Part shown: positions 31,629 through 42,342 of the stretch, piece after piece | Position numbering within the stretch: the stretch's first letter is position 1 | How the letters are laid out: each line of letters begins with the position of its first letter | From: Spirogloea muscicola | Lineage: Eukaryota > Streptophyta > Zygnematophyceae > Spirogloeales > Spirogloeaceae | Assembly: GCA_009602725.1 (NCBI GenBank) | Contig: WELB01000018.1 | Coordinates: 987,173 to 1,051,083 of the forward strand | Length of the DNA stretch: 63,911 nt | Reading direction: 5' to 3' | The notes under the pieces: model-generated | Seen by the model: only the letters and a program-made list of their open reading frames with translations | Database searches by the model: none | What the model was told of the DNA's origin: nothing | Program-made: the position numbers and the translations under genes

Positions 31629-32567
31629 TGTAACGTTCCCCCCGTTCGGGCGTGCCAACGGTGCCGGTAACCTTACATGAGCTTATCGTATCTACCATTT
31701 TAAGACTTAAACGGTGCGGGTAACATCGCTGCACTCCGTGTAGCTAAGTACTGTCCGAAGCCCCCGGGCTCCGTACCGCACGTGCAGGCGGCCTCGCCCG
31801 CCAGCTTGTCCGGGAGGCGCTGCTTCGCTCGCGCGCAGCAGTCCGGAATTGTCGTACTCGTTCCGGCGGACGCTAATTTGCTCGCGCGCGGCTTGGTCCG
31901 GGGATTTAACTCCATCCGCCAGGCGCCGCTTCCTTCGCGCGCGGGAGCGCCTGGCAGATCCATCGTGCCCCCTGGAATTCCCCTCCAGCCGCCAGGCGCC
32001 GCTTCGCTCGCGCGCAGCAGCGTCCGGCAGATCCATCGTGTTTACTGGACTCTCACTCCAGCCCCATGCGCTGCTTCCCCCGCGCGCGGCAGCGTCCGGC
32101 ATATTCGTCGTTCCCCTTGTCTGGCCCGCCCCTACGGGGGAGGGCCATGGGGGCGACCCTTGTCACGCCCTCTGGGGGGGGGGTGGCAGGAGAAACGCTA
32201 CAAGTAGTGAGTGGGCCTTGGCCGGGACCCCTCAGTCCGACCAGCGTCGAGAGAGACACAGCCCTGCTGCTGCCTAGCCAGCTCCGCTGCTGCCTGCTGC
32301 CGCCGCCACCGCCACAGCTCTGCTGCTGCCGTCTGCGGCCTAGCCCGTCGCCACAGCTCGTCACTGCGGGCCTCGCCGGCTCTCTGTAAGTCTATTGGTA
32401 TAGTCACCGCCCTAGGGCGGTGCCTCAGGGTGAAACTTCCGCTGCGCTCTGTGCGCGTATGTGCGTTGGCGTTCTCTTGTATGAGGGTTGTCTCCTCAAC
32501 ACCCTATGCTTGAATCCACACTAGGACATTCTGACCCTACTGTGTGATGAGGGACAGGGATGCTACA
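31629..32567 (+). repeat. Family B LTR (3' LTR of a plus-strand element)
   Basis: TGTAACGTTCCCCCC ... GGGACAGGGATGCTACA, 939 bp, after a polypurine tract. Variable module at 31790-32110: repeated units with CGCTTCGCTCGCGCGC and TCCGGCAGATCCATCGTG. GC hairpin at 32405-32422. A donor-like CTCTGTAAGT lies just before the hairpin. Confidence 0.85.
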
Positions 32568-33063
32568 GCAAAGATGCTGTTCCAAAGCATCCACTACAAG
32601 TCAACCCTTTGAGATTCAAAGGCGGAGACGAGCACTCACCCAGAGTACTCTGATGCATTAGCCAGCTGCAGGCAGTTAGTGCCGGTATTGAGCGAGCAAT
32701 AAGGGATACACTGCACAGGAATACTCTGCACTTAGCTGGCTAATGGTCAAATCTCGCTACCCAGCAATATGGCCAACGGTAAAGGCCACTCGAGCAGGAC
32801 ACTGGGACCCACATGGTCTTGTCCATGCCCGCCAAGTGTGCCATGACACGTGGTCATCACAACGGGAAACTGGCGAGGAATTGACCAAGCAGTGGCTGCA
32901 GAGGGTGCTGACAATATCTGCCAAGCTTGATTCCGCAAGCTCACTCAGCCCACAGCTGTAATTTCACGTGATCAAAAGCTGCAGAGAGTCGAGGACTTCC
33001 ACTGGAAGTAGGTGACACTGAAGTGCGACTGACCAGGGCCCACGTCGTGCCATATCATGTCGA
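32568..33063. other. Unassigned sequence after the family B LTR
   Basis: Lower GC than its surroundings, no LTR similarity and no long conserved frame. It may be the pre-insertion genomic flank of the plus-strand element. Confidence 0.3.
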
Positions 33064-33348
33064 GTGCCACATAACGTCGATACAACAGATGAGTCAGAAT
33101 TTCAGGTGAAATGTGCGAGTCTACGTGACCGGCGGCGCACCACATTGTGCATAAAAGAAAAGTACACGAATTTAGGTGTTCCTAAGTTTGCAGACAATAG
33201 CATTTCTGAATTTCTGAAAAGATATAGGAAAAGTGTGGTAAGAGACCTGGAGCTTGTGATGGATGATTGCAACTTACCCCCTGAAGATGCGGATGTTGAG
33301 AGGAAGATACACGGCACTCGATGCAGTGAAACCCAAGTCAAGCAATAG
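33064..33348 (+). CDS. Small hypothetical ORF, 94 codons
   Basis: The frame as taken starts at an alternative codon; inside it reads KEKYTNLGVPKFADNSISEF then LKRYRKSVVRDLELVMDD and ends SETQVKQ-stop. It is charged, helical and has balanced composition, unlike the surrounding GC-rich frames. I recognise no family. It could be an exon or a decayed mobile-element protein. A minisatellite begins immediately after its stop. Confidence 0.3.
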   Translation: MPHNVDTTDESEFQVKCASLRDRRRTTLCIKEKYTNLGVPKFADNSISEFLKRYRKSVVRDLELVMDDCNLPPEDADVERKIHGTRCSETQVKQ

Positions 33349-33353
33349 TAGCC

Positions 33354-33560
33354 CAGCGCAGCAGCGCAGATTCCAGTTACTTTACCGGCGCAGCAGTGCA
33401 AATTCCAGGTAACAGTGACCAGCGCAGCAGCGCCAATTTCAGGTAACAGTATTCCTCCGCGCAACAGCGCAAATGCCAGGTGACCGTAACCTGCGCAGCA
33501 GCGCAAATGCCAGGTGATAGTAACCCGCGCAGCAGCGCAAATGCCAGGTGACAGTAACAA
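33354..33560 (+). repeat. Minisatellite, about six ~34-38 bp units
   Basis: Units of the form GCGCAGCAGCGCAAATGCCAGGTGACAGTAACC. The last three are almost identical; the first three are more diverged, with AATTCCAGG or AATTTCAGG in place of AATGCCAGG. Not found elsewhere in the window. Confidence 0.85.
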
Positions 33561-34413
33561 GATCCGGTAATGGGACCTCTTAAGCAAGCAGATGACGCAA
33601 GACTGTATATGACAACAGCCTCAGAGCAGATCGAGGCAATACTTGATATCTGCACCTCACACAAAAGGTCACGATATTCGTGGTTTACCTGTGTCGCCGA
33701 TTCTGACGCGACCGGCGGCAAAGTCCCCCGGGGTAAGGCTTTCAAAGAGCGCAGCTGCCCTCCCTGTGAGCCCACGCCTTCCTGGCGTGGCCTGACAGCA
33801 GCGAAGACGCCCAACGGCAATGCGGCGGCGGCGGCGGCACTGGGTGCAGTTCTGGCAAGAGCAAAAGACTGGGCCGAGTGGACTGCTCGGCCCCGACCCT
33901 GCGCACCCCTTATCATTAATCAAGCAAAGAGTTATCTTAAATTTTGGGGGCTGGCCATTTGGCCTTTTGGCACCCCAGGTCTCAAGGCCAGTGTAGTCTG
34001 ACACCGTCTCAAAGACCAGTGTAGCCCGAGACTGTCATTTCTACCACTACCTACCTTTATTGGCCGCTAGCCTGGCCGGTACCCGCCATCGCTCGTCAAG
34101 GTGGGGGCACACCCATCGAAGCGGGCGTAGGGCTTTTCGGCTTCTTTTGGGCTTCATTTGAGCGGTTCGGGCGGCAGGAAGGGCTGCTTGCCGTTGATGG
34201 GGAAGGCACGGCGGCGGATCGGATGGTGCTCCGACACCGAGCCAGATTGGTGCTAATCTTTCCTGACTGACGTGGAGCCGGAGGTGACCTGGTTGCGACT
34301 CAGTCACACGAGCAAATGTGAGTCCACCTGTTATGTCCACGTATACTACCACGTCACCATCGACACAAATGGACCACCGACGGGATATCTTATGACAACC
34401 AAGGCCTTGCGGT
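33561..34413. other. Unassigned sequence upstream of the 34.4-kb retroelement
   Basis: Contains short frames and a (GGC)n run at about 33818-33837 but nothing I can name. It ends at the broken 5' edge of a chromovirus, joined through the microhomology CAAGGAC. Confidence 0.35.
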
Positions 34414-36571
34414 CAAGGACCTCATACGTGTCGACCCCGGTCGTACGGGAGTGGCCTGTGCCAAAAACTGTCCCTGCATTGCGCTCCTTTTTGGGAATCG
34501 CAAACTATTTGAGGAAGTTCCTAAAAGGCTATGGGAACTTGGCACTTCCTCTTACGAAATTGACTCGTAAGGACGTACCTTGGGAACGGTCGTCCGAATG
34601 CCAGAGTGCATATGAAGGGATACAGCAGGCACTGACCTCTCCGCCTGTGTTGGCCTTCCCTCGTGAAGGAGTGCCATATGAGCTTGTCTGCGACGCCTCT
34701 TTGACCGGCATTGGTGCCGTGCTCTTGCAAGAGGGTCACCCGATAGCGTTTGAGAGTCGCCTGCTCATCCCTGCAGAACGAAATTACACTACGGGCGAGC
34801 AGGAATTGCTGGCTGTGGTGCACGCCTTACGTGTCTGGCGTTGCTACCTGGAAGGTGTGGCATTTGCGGTTGTCACGGATCATTGCCCGTTGACATATTT
34901 CCACACACAGCAGCATTTGACTCGGCGTCAAGCTCGATAGTCGGAGTGCATTGCACAATTCGACTTCCAATGGGTTTATCGCCCTGGCCGTCTTAATGTT
35001 GCGGACCCTGTGAGTCGCAACAATAGCGGCGCTGCTGCGTTGGCCACCTTGAATGCTTCTGGAGTGCCGGCTGCTGAATTGCGTCCGACTCGTCAAGCTT
35101 CTGAGCTACCCACGGCAGACCTCTCTGAGCTCTATGTCCGTATCCGTCAAGGGTATGGCACCGACCCGTGGTTTGCTGAGGCCGCCAACGTGAGTGTCCT
35201 CACCGATGACAAAGGCTTTTGGTGGCAAGGTGACGCTAATGTGGTCCCGGACTGCAATGCCTTGCGCACTGACATAATGCAGGAGCTGCATGATCCGCCT
35301 TACAGTGGTCATCTGGGCGTGGGCAAAACCCAAAAGGCTGTGCGACGCCTCTTTTGGTGGCCGGGCTTTTCAGCCCAGGTGCGCGCTTTTGTGGTCAGTT
35401 GTGCCACATGCCAGCGTAGTAAGGCAATCCCTGGCAAACCTGCCGGTTTACTTCAGCCGTTGCAGATTCCGGAGCGGAATGGTCTGATGTAAGTGTGGAT
35501 TTCATCACACAATCGCCTAAGACGCGGAATGGCTATGATGCCATTGTTGTCTTTGTGGATCGCTTGAGTAAATTGGTGCATTTTGCTCCTACAACTACGC
35601 GGGTTTCTGCGAAGGATTTCGCTGGCATCTTTGTGGATAAAGTGAGGAAATTGCATGGCGTACCTGAGAGGATGGTCTCGGACCGCGATCCTCGCTTTAC
35701 AGGTCACTTCTGGACAGAAGTTTGCAAGATTCTTGGCACGCAACAAGCCATGTCCACAGCCTTTCATCCACAAACTGATGGTCAAACTGAGCGCATGAAT
35801 CGAGTTCTCGAGGACATGTCGAGGCACTTCGTCAACCCTAGCCAGACTGACTGGGATGAGTATATGGCTCCAGCTGAATATGCTGTGAACAATGCCTATC
35901 ATGCGTCCACAAAGGAGACTCCATTCTTCCTTAACTATGGTCAGCATCCCCGAGCTCCACTTCAGGTAGGGAGGCCGGAACGGGTTCCCGCCACGGTAGC
36001 CTTTACTGGGACTCTCTTGGAGGCTCAGAGACGAGCTCGGCATTTCTTGGAAATTGCTCAGAGTCGCCAGAAGGCTTATGCTGACAAACATCGGAAGGAC
36101 GTCTCCTTCGATGTTGGTGCACAAGTGCTGCTTAGCACAAAGCACTTATCCTTGCGGGCTGTGGGTACGCGCAAATTGCTACTTAAGTGGATTGGACCAT
36201 TTGCAGTAGTACGCCTTGTGGGCAAGGTGTCCTACGAGCTCAAGACACCAGTGCATTGGAAGGTACATAACGTCTTCCATGTGTCTCAGCTGAGGGCCTT
36301 CCTTTCGGATGGTCGTGTCCAACCGCCCCCACCTCCACTACTGATCGAGGATGCTCTTGAGTTTGAGGTGGAAGAGATCTTGTCTCATAGGGGCAAACCT
36401 CGAGGGCGTAAGACCCGTGAGTATCTGGTGAAGTGGCTCGGGTATGGGCCTGAGCACAACACGTGGGAGCCTGCGGCCAATTTGGCAAATTGTCCGGATG
36501 CTCTCACGGAATACCTGGCCAAGGTTGGTGATGCTCCTAGGCTTGGTCGAGGCAGCATCCGTCAGGTGTAA
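34414..36571 (+). pseudogene. pol: pol: RT thumb, RNase H, integrase, chromodomain
   Basis: RT connection: REWPVPKTVPALRSFLGIAN. RNase H: YELVCDASLTGIGAVLLQEG and VVTDHCPLTYFHTQQHLTRR, then a TGG-to-TAG stop at 34938-34940 (R-stop-SEC; the other copies have RWSEC). Next come HHCC (MQELHDPPYSGHLGVGKTQK ... CATCQRSKA) and a one-base deletion at about 35480 (AATTGG became AATGG). The integrase core is open from 35495: FITQSPKTRNGYDAIVVFVD, SDRDPRFTGHFW and TDGQTERMNR supply the D,D,E triad. GPF/Y: KWIGPFAVVRLVGKVSYE. The chromodomain (FEVEEILSHRGKPRGRKTRE ... YLVKWLGYGPEHNTWEP) presumably binds a histone mark and steers insertion. Confidence 0.85.
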
Positions 36572-36629
36572 AATCTGTCGGTTGTTCTCTCGAGGTTCTC
36601 GAGAACGTGAACACCAGAGTGGGGAGGTA

Positions 36630-37169
36630 TGTAGTGAAGCAGCCGTTTGGTTAAGCCACATGGCTCTGTTGGCATTAAATGACCGACTATTTGGGCCAGG
36701 TGGCCTGCCAGCTGCCAGGCTGGCTGGTCGGTGGCCCGCCCGGGTGCGGGTCCCGCCCGTCCGGAAATACCCCTCAAGGATCCGCCCGGCCAAGGGAAAA
36801 TCTTTGGGCCTGCCGCAAGGCGGGCCTTGGGGCGAACCTGCTCACACCCCTGGAGGGGGGGTGGCACGGGGAAGCACTAAGGAGCCTCAGGGGCGGAGGC
36901 TCATCAATCAATTCGAGCCGAGGAAGCCTTGGAGCAGCCTTGCCGCTGCTCGCCGCCGCAGCCGCCGCCGCACTGCGCTGCGGGGCCTGCTGCGCCGGCC
37001 TGCGCCCAGGAGCTGGAGTCGCCGTCAAGGCGGCGCCATAGGGCCTGTCTTCCGCTGCGCTATGCGCTAGTGCTTCCTTGTGTAGTGGGTTGGCCCCTAG
37101 ACCCCCTATGCTCGAATACAATAAGGACTCTCTCCCTCTAACTGCGTGTTCAGGGCGAGATTCGTCACA
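36630..37169 (+). repeat. Family A LTR (3' LTR)
   Basis: TGTAGTGAAGCAGCCG ... GGGCGAGATTCGTCACA, 540 bp. GC hairpin GTCGCCGTCAAGGCGGCG near 37018-37036; CTTCCGCTGCGC near 37048. Confidence 0.85.
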
Positions 37170-37511
37170 GTCAGGGTGCCGCCCACCTGCAGCACCGGGT
37201 GCTGTGCCGTGCTTCATAGGCCAGCTACACACCGGGCACAGGTGGTTACGCAGGCGAAACATTGACCAGGCAATGGAAAGTGCAACCGGGATGAGGAGCC
37301 ACCCAGCATCTTGAAGACCGGTGCGTGGATGTCGAAGGCGAAAGGGTGGCACACTTGCCGCTTTGCCGATGACGGCTCCACGTACACACTGGAAACATGG
37401 CCTCGCTTACAGAGAGAATAGGTCCAGCATTCAGAAGGATCCTTGCACTGTCAGCAGTAAAACACAACCTTTTACGTGACTGGCTAGATGCAAGATCACC
37501 TCTGATAACAA
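37170..37511 (-). other. Leader fragment of a family B element with primer site 37498-37510
   Basis: Next to the family B LTR on its right, the minus strand reads TGTTATCAGAGGTG, a variant primer site. The remaining ~300 bases would be leader. The rest of the element is absent because the LTR of another element ends at 37169. Confidence 0.45.
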
Positions 37512-38074
37512 TGTACCATCCCTGTCCCTAATCACACAGTTAGGGTCAGAACGTCCTGTTTGGGTTTCGGACATAGGGTGTTCTGGAGACAACCCCCTTA
37601 CAGTGTGGAACGCCAGCGCACACATCGCACACGTACGCGCACATAGCGCAGCGGAGTTCTTACCCTGAGGCACGGCCGGAAGGCGGCGACTCGGCCGAGG
37701 GTCAGCAGCTGTCCCCGCAAGGGGCTCAGCCATGCTACTACAGAGAGCCGGCGAGGCCCGCAGCGACGAGCTGCGGCGACGGGCTGGGCAGCAGGCGGCA
37801 CCAGCAGCGCTGTGGCAACGACTGCAGCAGCAGGCAGCAGCAGCAGAGCTGTGGCGGCGGCTGCGGCAGCAGGCAGCAGCAGGGCTGTGCCTCTCTTGGC
37901 GTCACGGTTCCGACTGAGGAGACTGGCCTCGGCCTATTACTGATAAGCGTTCGATCTGCCACACCCCACTGAGGGTGTGACGAGGGTTGCCCCCAAAGTC
38001 CTCCCTCGAAGGGGCGGGCCTGACCAACTGGGACACGGAGCGACGCCCTTTGGGCGGTACATGGAAACACGAAG
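37512..38074 (-). repeat. Family B LTR fragment
   Basis: TGTACCATCCCTGTCC with terminal hairpin CCCTAA-TCACACAG-TTAGGG, then GC hairpin CGGCCGGAAGGCGGCG near 37673, a CAG tract, and the U3 start GGGCGGGCCTGACC. It is broken near 38074 and fused to the inner part of a family A LTR. Confidence 0.65.
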
Positions 38075-38561
38075 GCTTGTAAAGGTTTGAGAGCAAACCC
38101 ACAACACAAGTGAAGCACTAGCGCATCGGCGCAGAGGAAGACAGGCCCTGTAGTGCCGCCGTCCGGCGGCGACTCCACCTCCTGGGCGCAGGCCGGCGCA
38201 GCAGGCCCCACAGCAGAGTGCGGCGGCGGCTGCGGCGGCGAGCAGCGGCAAGGTTGCTCCTGAGCTTCACTGATGAGAACTGCTTGTCGAGCCTTAGCCC
38301 CCAAGGCTCCTCGAGCTTCCCCGTGCCACCCCCCCTCCAGCGGTGTGAGCGGGTCGCCCCAAGGCCTGCCTTGCGGCGGGCCAAAGATCCTCCGTTTTAA
38401 CGGACGAATCCTGGCGAGGGGTATTTCGAACTGTCGGGGCCCACCTCCGGGCGTTGCCCGGCAAGCCAGCCCGCCACCTGGCGGGCCCACTTGTCGCAAG
38501 TAGCCGATCATGTAATGCCAACACGAGCCATGTAGCTTAACCAAACGGCTGGTTCATTACA
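38075..38561 (-). repeat. Family A LTR, missing its U5 end
   Basis: Picks up at CAAACCCACAACACAAGTGAAGC, equivalent to about 60 bases inside a complete family A LTR, and ends GGCTGGTTCATTACA before an inverse polypurine tract. It is the 3' LTR of the minus-strand fragment to its right, trimmed by recombination with the family B LTR. Confidence 0.7.
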
Positions 38562-39974
38562 TACCTCCCCACTCTGGTGTTCACGTCCTCGAAAATAACA
38601 AGCCAACAGTCGACAGGGATTAAGAGCCTGACAGCTGCTACCTCTACCAAGCCTAGGAGAATTACCAACCTTGGCCAGGTATTCCCTGAGAGCATCTAGA
38701 CAATCTGCCAAATTGGCCGCAGGCTCCCGCGTATTGTGCTCAGGCCCATCCCCGAGCCACTTCACCAGATATTCACGGGTATTGCGCCCTCGAGGCTCGT
38801 CCCTGTGAGACAAGATCTTTTCCACCTCAAACTCAAGATCATCCTCGATGACTATTGGAGGTGGGGGCGGTTGGACACGACCATCCGAAAGGAAGGCCCT
38901 CAGCTGAGACACACGGGAAGACGTTTTGGACCTTCCAATCCACCAGTGTCTTCAGCTCGTAAGACACCTTGCCCACAAGGCGTAATACTGCAAATGGTCC
39001 AACCCATTTGAGCAGTAACATGCGCGTACCCACAGCCCGCAAAGATAAGTGCTTTGTGCTTAGCAGCACTTGCGCACCAACATCGAAGGACACGTCCTTC
39101 CGATGTTTGCACACAAGCCTTCTGGCGACTTTGAGCAATTTCCAAGAATTGCTTAGCTCGTCTCTGAGCCTCCAAGAGGGTCACGGTAAAGGCTACTGCG
39201 GCGGGAACTCGTTCCGGCCTCCCTACCTGAAGTGGAGCTCGGGGATGCTGACCATAGTTGAGGAAGAATGGAGTCTCCTTTGGGGACGCAAGATAGGTGT
39301 TATTGACATCATATTCAGCTGGAGCCAAATACCCATCCCAGTCAGTCTGGCTGGGGTTGACGAAGTGCCTCAACATGTCCTCGAGAACTCCATTCAATCT
39401 CTCAGTTTGGCCATCCGTTTGTGAATGAAATGCTGTGGACATGGCCTGTTTCGTGCCAATAAGCTTGCAAACTTTTTTCCAAAAGTGACCTGTAAAGCGA
39501 GGATCGCGGTACGAGACCAATCTCTTAGGTACTCCATGCAGCTTCCACACCTTATCCACAAAGATGCCAGCGAAATCCTTCGCTGATACCCGCGTAGTGT
39601 GGGAGCAGAATGCATCATTTTACTCAAGTGATCTACAAAGACGACATTGGCATCTTAGCCGTTCCGCGTCTTAGGCAATTTTTTGATATACTCCACACTT
39701 AAATCTAACCAATTCCGCTCCGGAATCTGCAAGGGCTGAAGTAATCCGGCACGTTTCCAGAGATTGCCTTCTTACGCTGGCATGTGGCATAACTGACCAC
39801 AAAAGCGCGCACCTGGGTTGCAAAAATCTTCCACCAAAATAGGCGTCGCACAGCCTTATGGTTTTACTCACTCTCAGATGACCACTATAAGGCGTATCAT
39901 GCAGCTCCTGCATTATGTCAGTGCGCAAGGCATTGCAGTCCAGGACCACAATAGCGTCGCCTTGCCACCAGAAG
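38562..39974 (-). pseudogene. pol: Integrase-chromodomain fragment (family A type)
   Basis: Minus strand: HHCC start (MQELHDTPYSGHLRVSK), core (SYRDPRFTGHFWKKVCKLIG; FHSQTDGQTERLNG), GPF/Y (KWVGPFAVLRLVGKVSYE) and chromodomain (LEFEVEKILSHRDEPRGRNT, WLGDGPEHNTREP). Several frameshifts; the conserved WLGYG is WLGDG and NTWEP is NTREP, so the chromodomain would be impaired. It is cut at 39975 by a family D LTR. Confidence 0.7.
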
Positions 39975-40652
39975 TGAAACTTTGGAAGTCCTAGACACGC
40001 AATTAGGCGTTAGTACGTCCTGGTTTGAGTTCGGACCTAGGGAGTTTAGGAACTACCCCCTTTACAGAGTGGAAACGCCAGTGCACACAGAACACATACG
40101 CGCATACCGCGCAGCCGAAGTCTTACCTTGAGGCACCGCCGAAAGGCGGCGAGTCTACTCAGGGTCTGGCTTAGTATCTCCAGATGGGGCGCAAGCATGG
40201 CACTTACGGAGAGCCGGCGATGGATGCAGCGACGAGCTGCAGCGACGGGCTGAGCAGCAGACGGCAGCAGCAGAGCTGTGGCGGAGGCTGCGGCAGCAGG
40301 CAAGCAGGGCTGTGCCTCTCTCGGCGTTACGGGTCCGACTGGGCAGTCTGGCCTCGGCTTACTACAGATAGCGTTCCACCTGCCACCCCTCCCCCGAGGG
40401 TGTGACGAGGGTCTCCCAGGGCCCACCTCGGGGGGGCGGGCCCAACAATGGGGACACAGAATACGTGTGTGACGAGGGGAGCCCCAGGGGCCCACCCTTG
40501 GCGGGGCTCGCTCGAGAGCGAGCCCGACATTGGGAATAGCTACACAGAGTGCAGAGGATTGACCGGCACCGTGGAAGACGCCCCAACGGTCACGAGACGA
40601 TAATGGAAGGTTTCCGGCACCGCTGGCACGCCCCAACGGCGGAAACGTTACA
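39975..40652 (-). repeat. Family D LTR (3' LTR)
   Basis: TGAAACTTTGGAAGTCCTAG ... GGCGGAAACGTTACA, 678 bp. GC hairpin CACCGCC-GAAA-GGCGGCG near 40134-40151. It holds a short internal duplication of the GTGTGACGAGGGxxxCCCAGG block. Confidence 0.8.
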
Positions 40653-42342
40653 TACCTCCCCACTTAGGTGTCACGTCCTCGGGAACAAGGACACAATAGC
40701 AGAGGAAAATCAACCTGAAGATATTACATCTGACGGGTGCGTAAAGCACTACGACGCATAGGTGGGACATGCCCCTGTGCAAGGTGTTTAAGGAGAACGG
40801 ACGGGCAATTGGCAAGATTGGCCGCAGGTTCCCACGTATTGTGCTCAGGCCCATAGCCTAGCCACTTGACAAGATACTCGCGGGACTTACGTCGCCCACG
40901 GAGGTTGTCGCGGTGAGACAAGATCTCCTCCACCTCAAACTCTTCCTAACCTGCAACAACAAGGGGGGGTGGGGGCGGTTGGACACGACCATCCGCATGG
41001 AATGGCTCGAGCTGGGATACATGGAATACTCTGTGGATCTTCCACCGTACAGGGGTATCCAGCTCATATGCAACCTTGCCGACCAGGCGCACGAAACAAA
41101 AGGGTCCAACCCACTTGTGCAGCAACTTAGGCGTCCCGACAGTCCGCAGGGAGAGATGCTTTGTGCTTAGTAGCACTTGAGCACCCACGTCCAAAGATAC
41201 ATCACGACGACATCGATCAGCATACTCCTTTTGCCGTTGCTGGGCAATCTCCAAGCATTGCCGAGCCCTCCGCTGAGCTTCCAGGAGGTTACCGGTAAAG
41301 GTTACTGCGGCCGGCACACGTTCCGGCCTCCCCATCTGTAAAGGTGCTCGGGGATGCTGACCTTAATTAAGGAAGAAAGTTGTGATTTTAGAGGACTCAT
41401 GGAACAATGCCTTTGCATTGTTCATGAGTCCACTGCGTACTCCGCTGGAGCAAGATACTCGTCCCAGTCAATTTGGCTGGGGTTTACATAGTGCCGTAAC
41501 ATGTCCTCCAAAACCCGGTTAAACCTTTCCGTCTGACCATCCGTTGGGGGGTGGAAAGCCGTGGACATGAATTGCTGGGTGCCAATCAGCCTGCACACTT
41601 CCTCCCAGAAGTGCCCCGTAAAGCGAGGATCGCGGTCAGACACGATACGCTCGGGAACTCCGTGCAGTTTCCATATACGATCCTCGAATATACCAGCAAA
41701 CTTCGAGGCGGTCACTTTTGTGGTTGTAGGCACAAAATGCGCCTAAATATTTAAATGATCCGCAAAGACGACAATGGCGTCATAGCCGTTTCGCGTCATA
41801 GGCAACTGGGTGATGAAATTCAACTTACATCATACCGATCCCTCGGAGGAACCCCAACGGTTGGAGCAGCCCGGCAGGCTTATGAGAGCGTGCCTTACTG
41901 CGCTGGCAGGTGGTGGCACAAGTCTTCACAAAAACATCCATTTGGTCTTTCCAGTCCGGCCACCAAAAGAGAAGCTGGACAGCTTTCTTTGTCTTTCCCA
42001 TACCCAAATGACCATTATACGGAGGCTCATGCAGCTCTTGTAGGATACTGCTTCGCAAGGCATTGCAGTCGGGGACCACAATGGCGTCTCTTCGCCACCA
42101 AAGCCTTGGTCATTACGAATGTGCGATTGGTTTCACTTGCAAACCATGGGTCTGTGCCATACCCATCTCGAATACGCACATACAGCTCAGAGAGGTTGGC
42201 GGTGGACTGCCGAGCAGCTCCGCGAGTAGGCCGCACGTCTGCGGTCCCAACTACTGAAGCGTGCAAAACAACAGTCACACCAGCCCCTGCAATGTTGCGG
42301 CTTACCGGGTCCGCAACATTCATCCTTCCAGGGCGTACTCCC
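40653..42342 (-). pseudogene. pol: Integrase and chromodomain of the family D element
   Basis: HHCC at 41825-42079 (LQELHEPPYNGHLGMGKTKK). Core at 41422-41733 (KLHGVPERIVSDRDPRFTGH; FHPPTDGQTERFNR). GPF/Y at 40946-41335 (KWVGPFCFVRLVGKVAYE). Chromodomain partly in frame at 40724-40933 (HRDNLRGRRKSREYLVKWLG ... WEPAANLAN). A short inverted duplication disrupts the segment near 41393-41431. Confidence 0.7.
41393..41431. repeat. Near-perfect 39-base hairpin created in integrase
   Basis: GGACTCATGGAACAATGC-CTTT-GCATTGTTCATGAGTCC pairs along its length with one bulge. Homologous copies have a single arm here (ATTCATGAAAGGCATGATTC or similar), so the second arm looks like a templated, snap-back duplication. 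Confidence 0.75.

Larger units (their letters stand above)
34414..37169 (+). mobile_element. 5'-truncated chromovirus, best preserved copy in the window
   Basis: Starts inside RT (GKDGIRVDP equivalent, near 34414) and continues through RNase H, HHCC, integrase core, GPF/Y and chromodomain to a stop at 36571, then the polypurine tract GAGTGGGGAGGTA (36617-36629) and a complete family A 3' LTR (36630-37169). Only two lesions were seen in over 2 kb of coding sequence. Confidence 0.85.

Noticed and set aside
32743-32961. Small ORF in the spacer after the family B LTR as a gene
   Set aside because: No family recognised, no splice context and composition typical of chance frames.
33354-33560. CRISPR array
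   Set aside because: Units are contiguous, without unique spacers, and the genome is eukaryotic. It is a minisatellite.
35495-36571. Host gene encoding a chromodomain protein
   Set aside because: Integrase motifs with the D,D,E triad precede it, a polypurine tract and LTR follow, and sister copies occur throughout the window.
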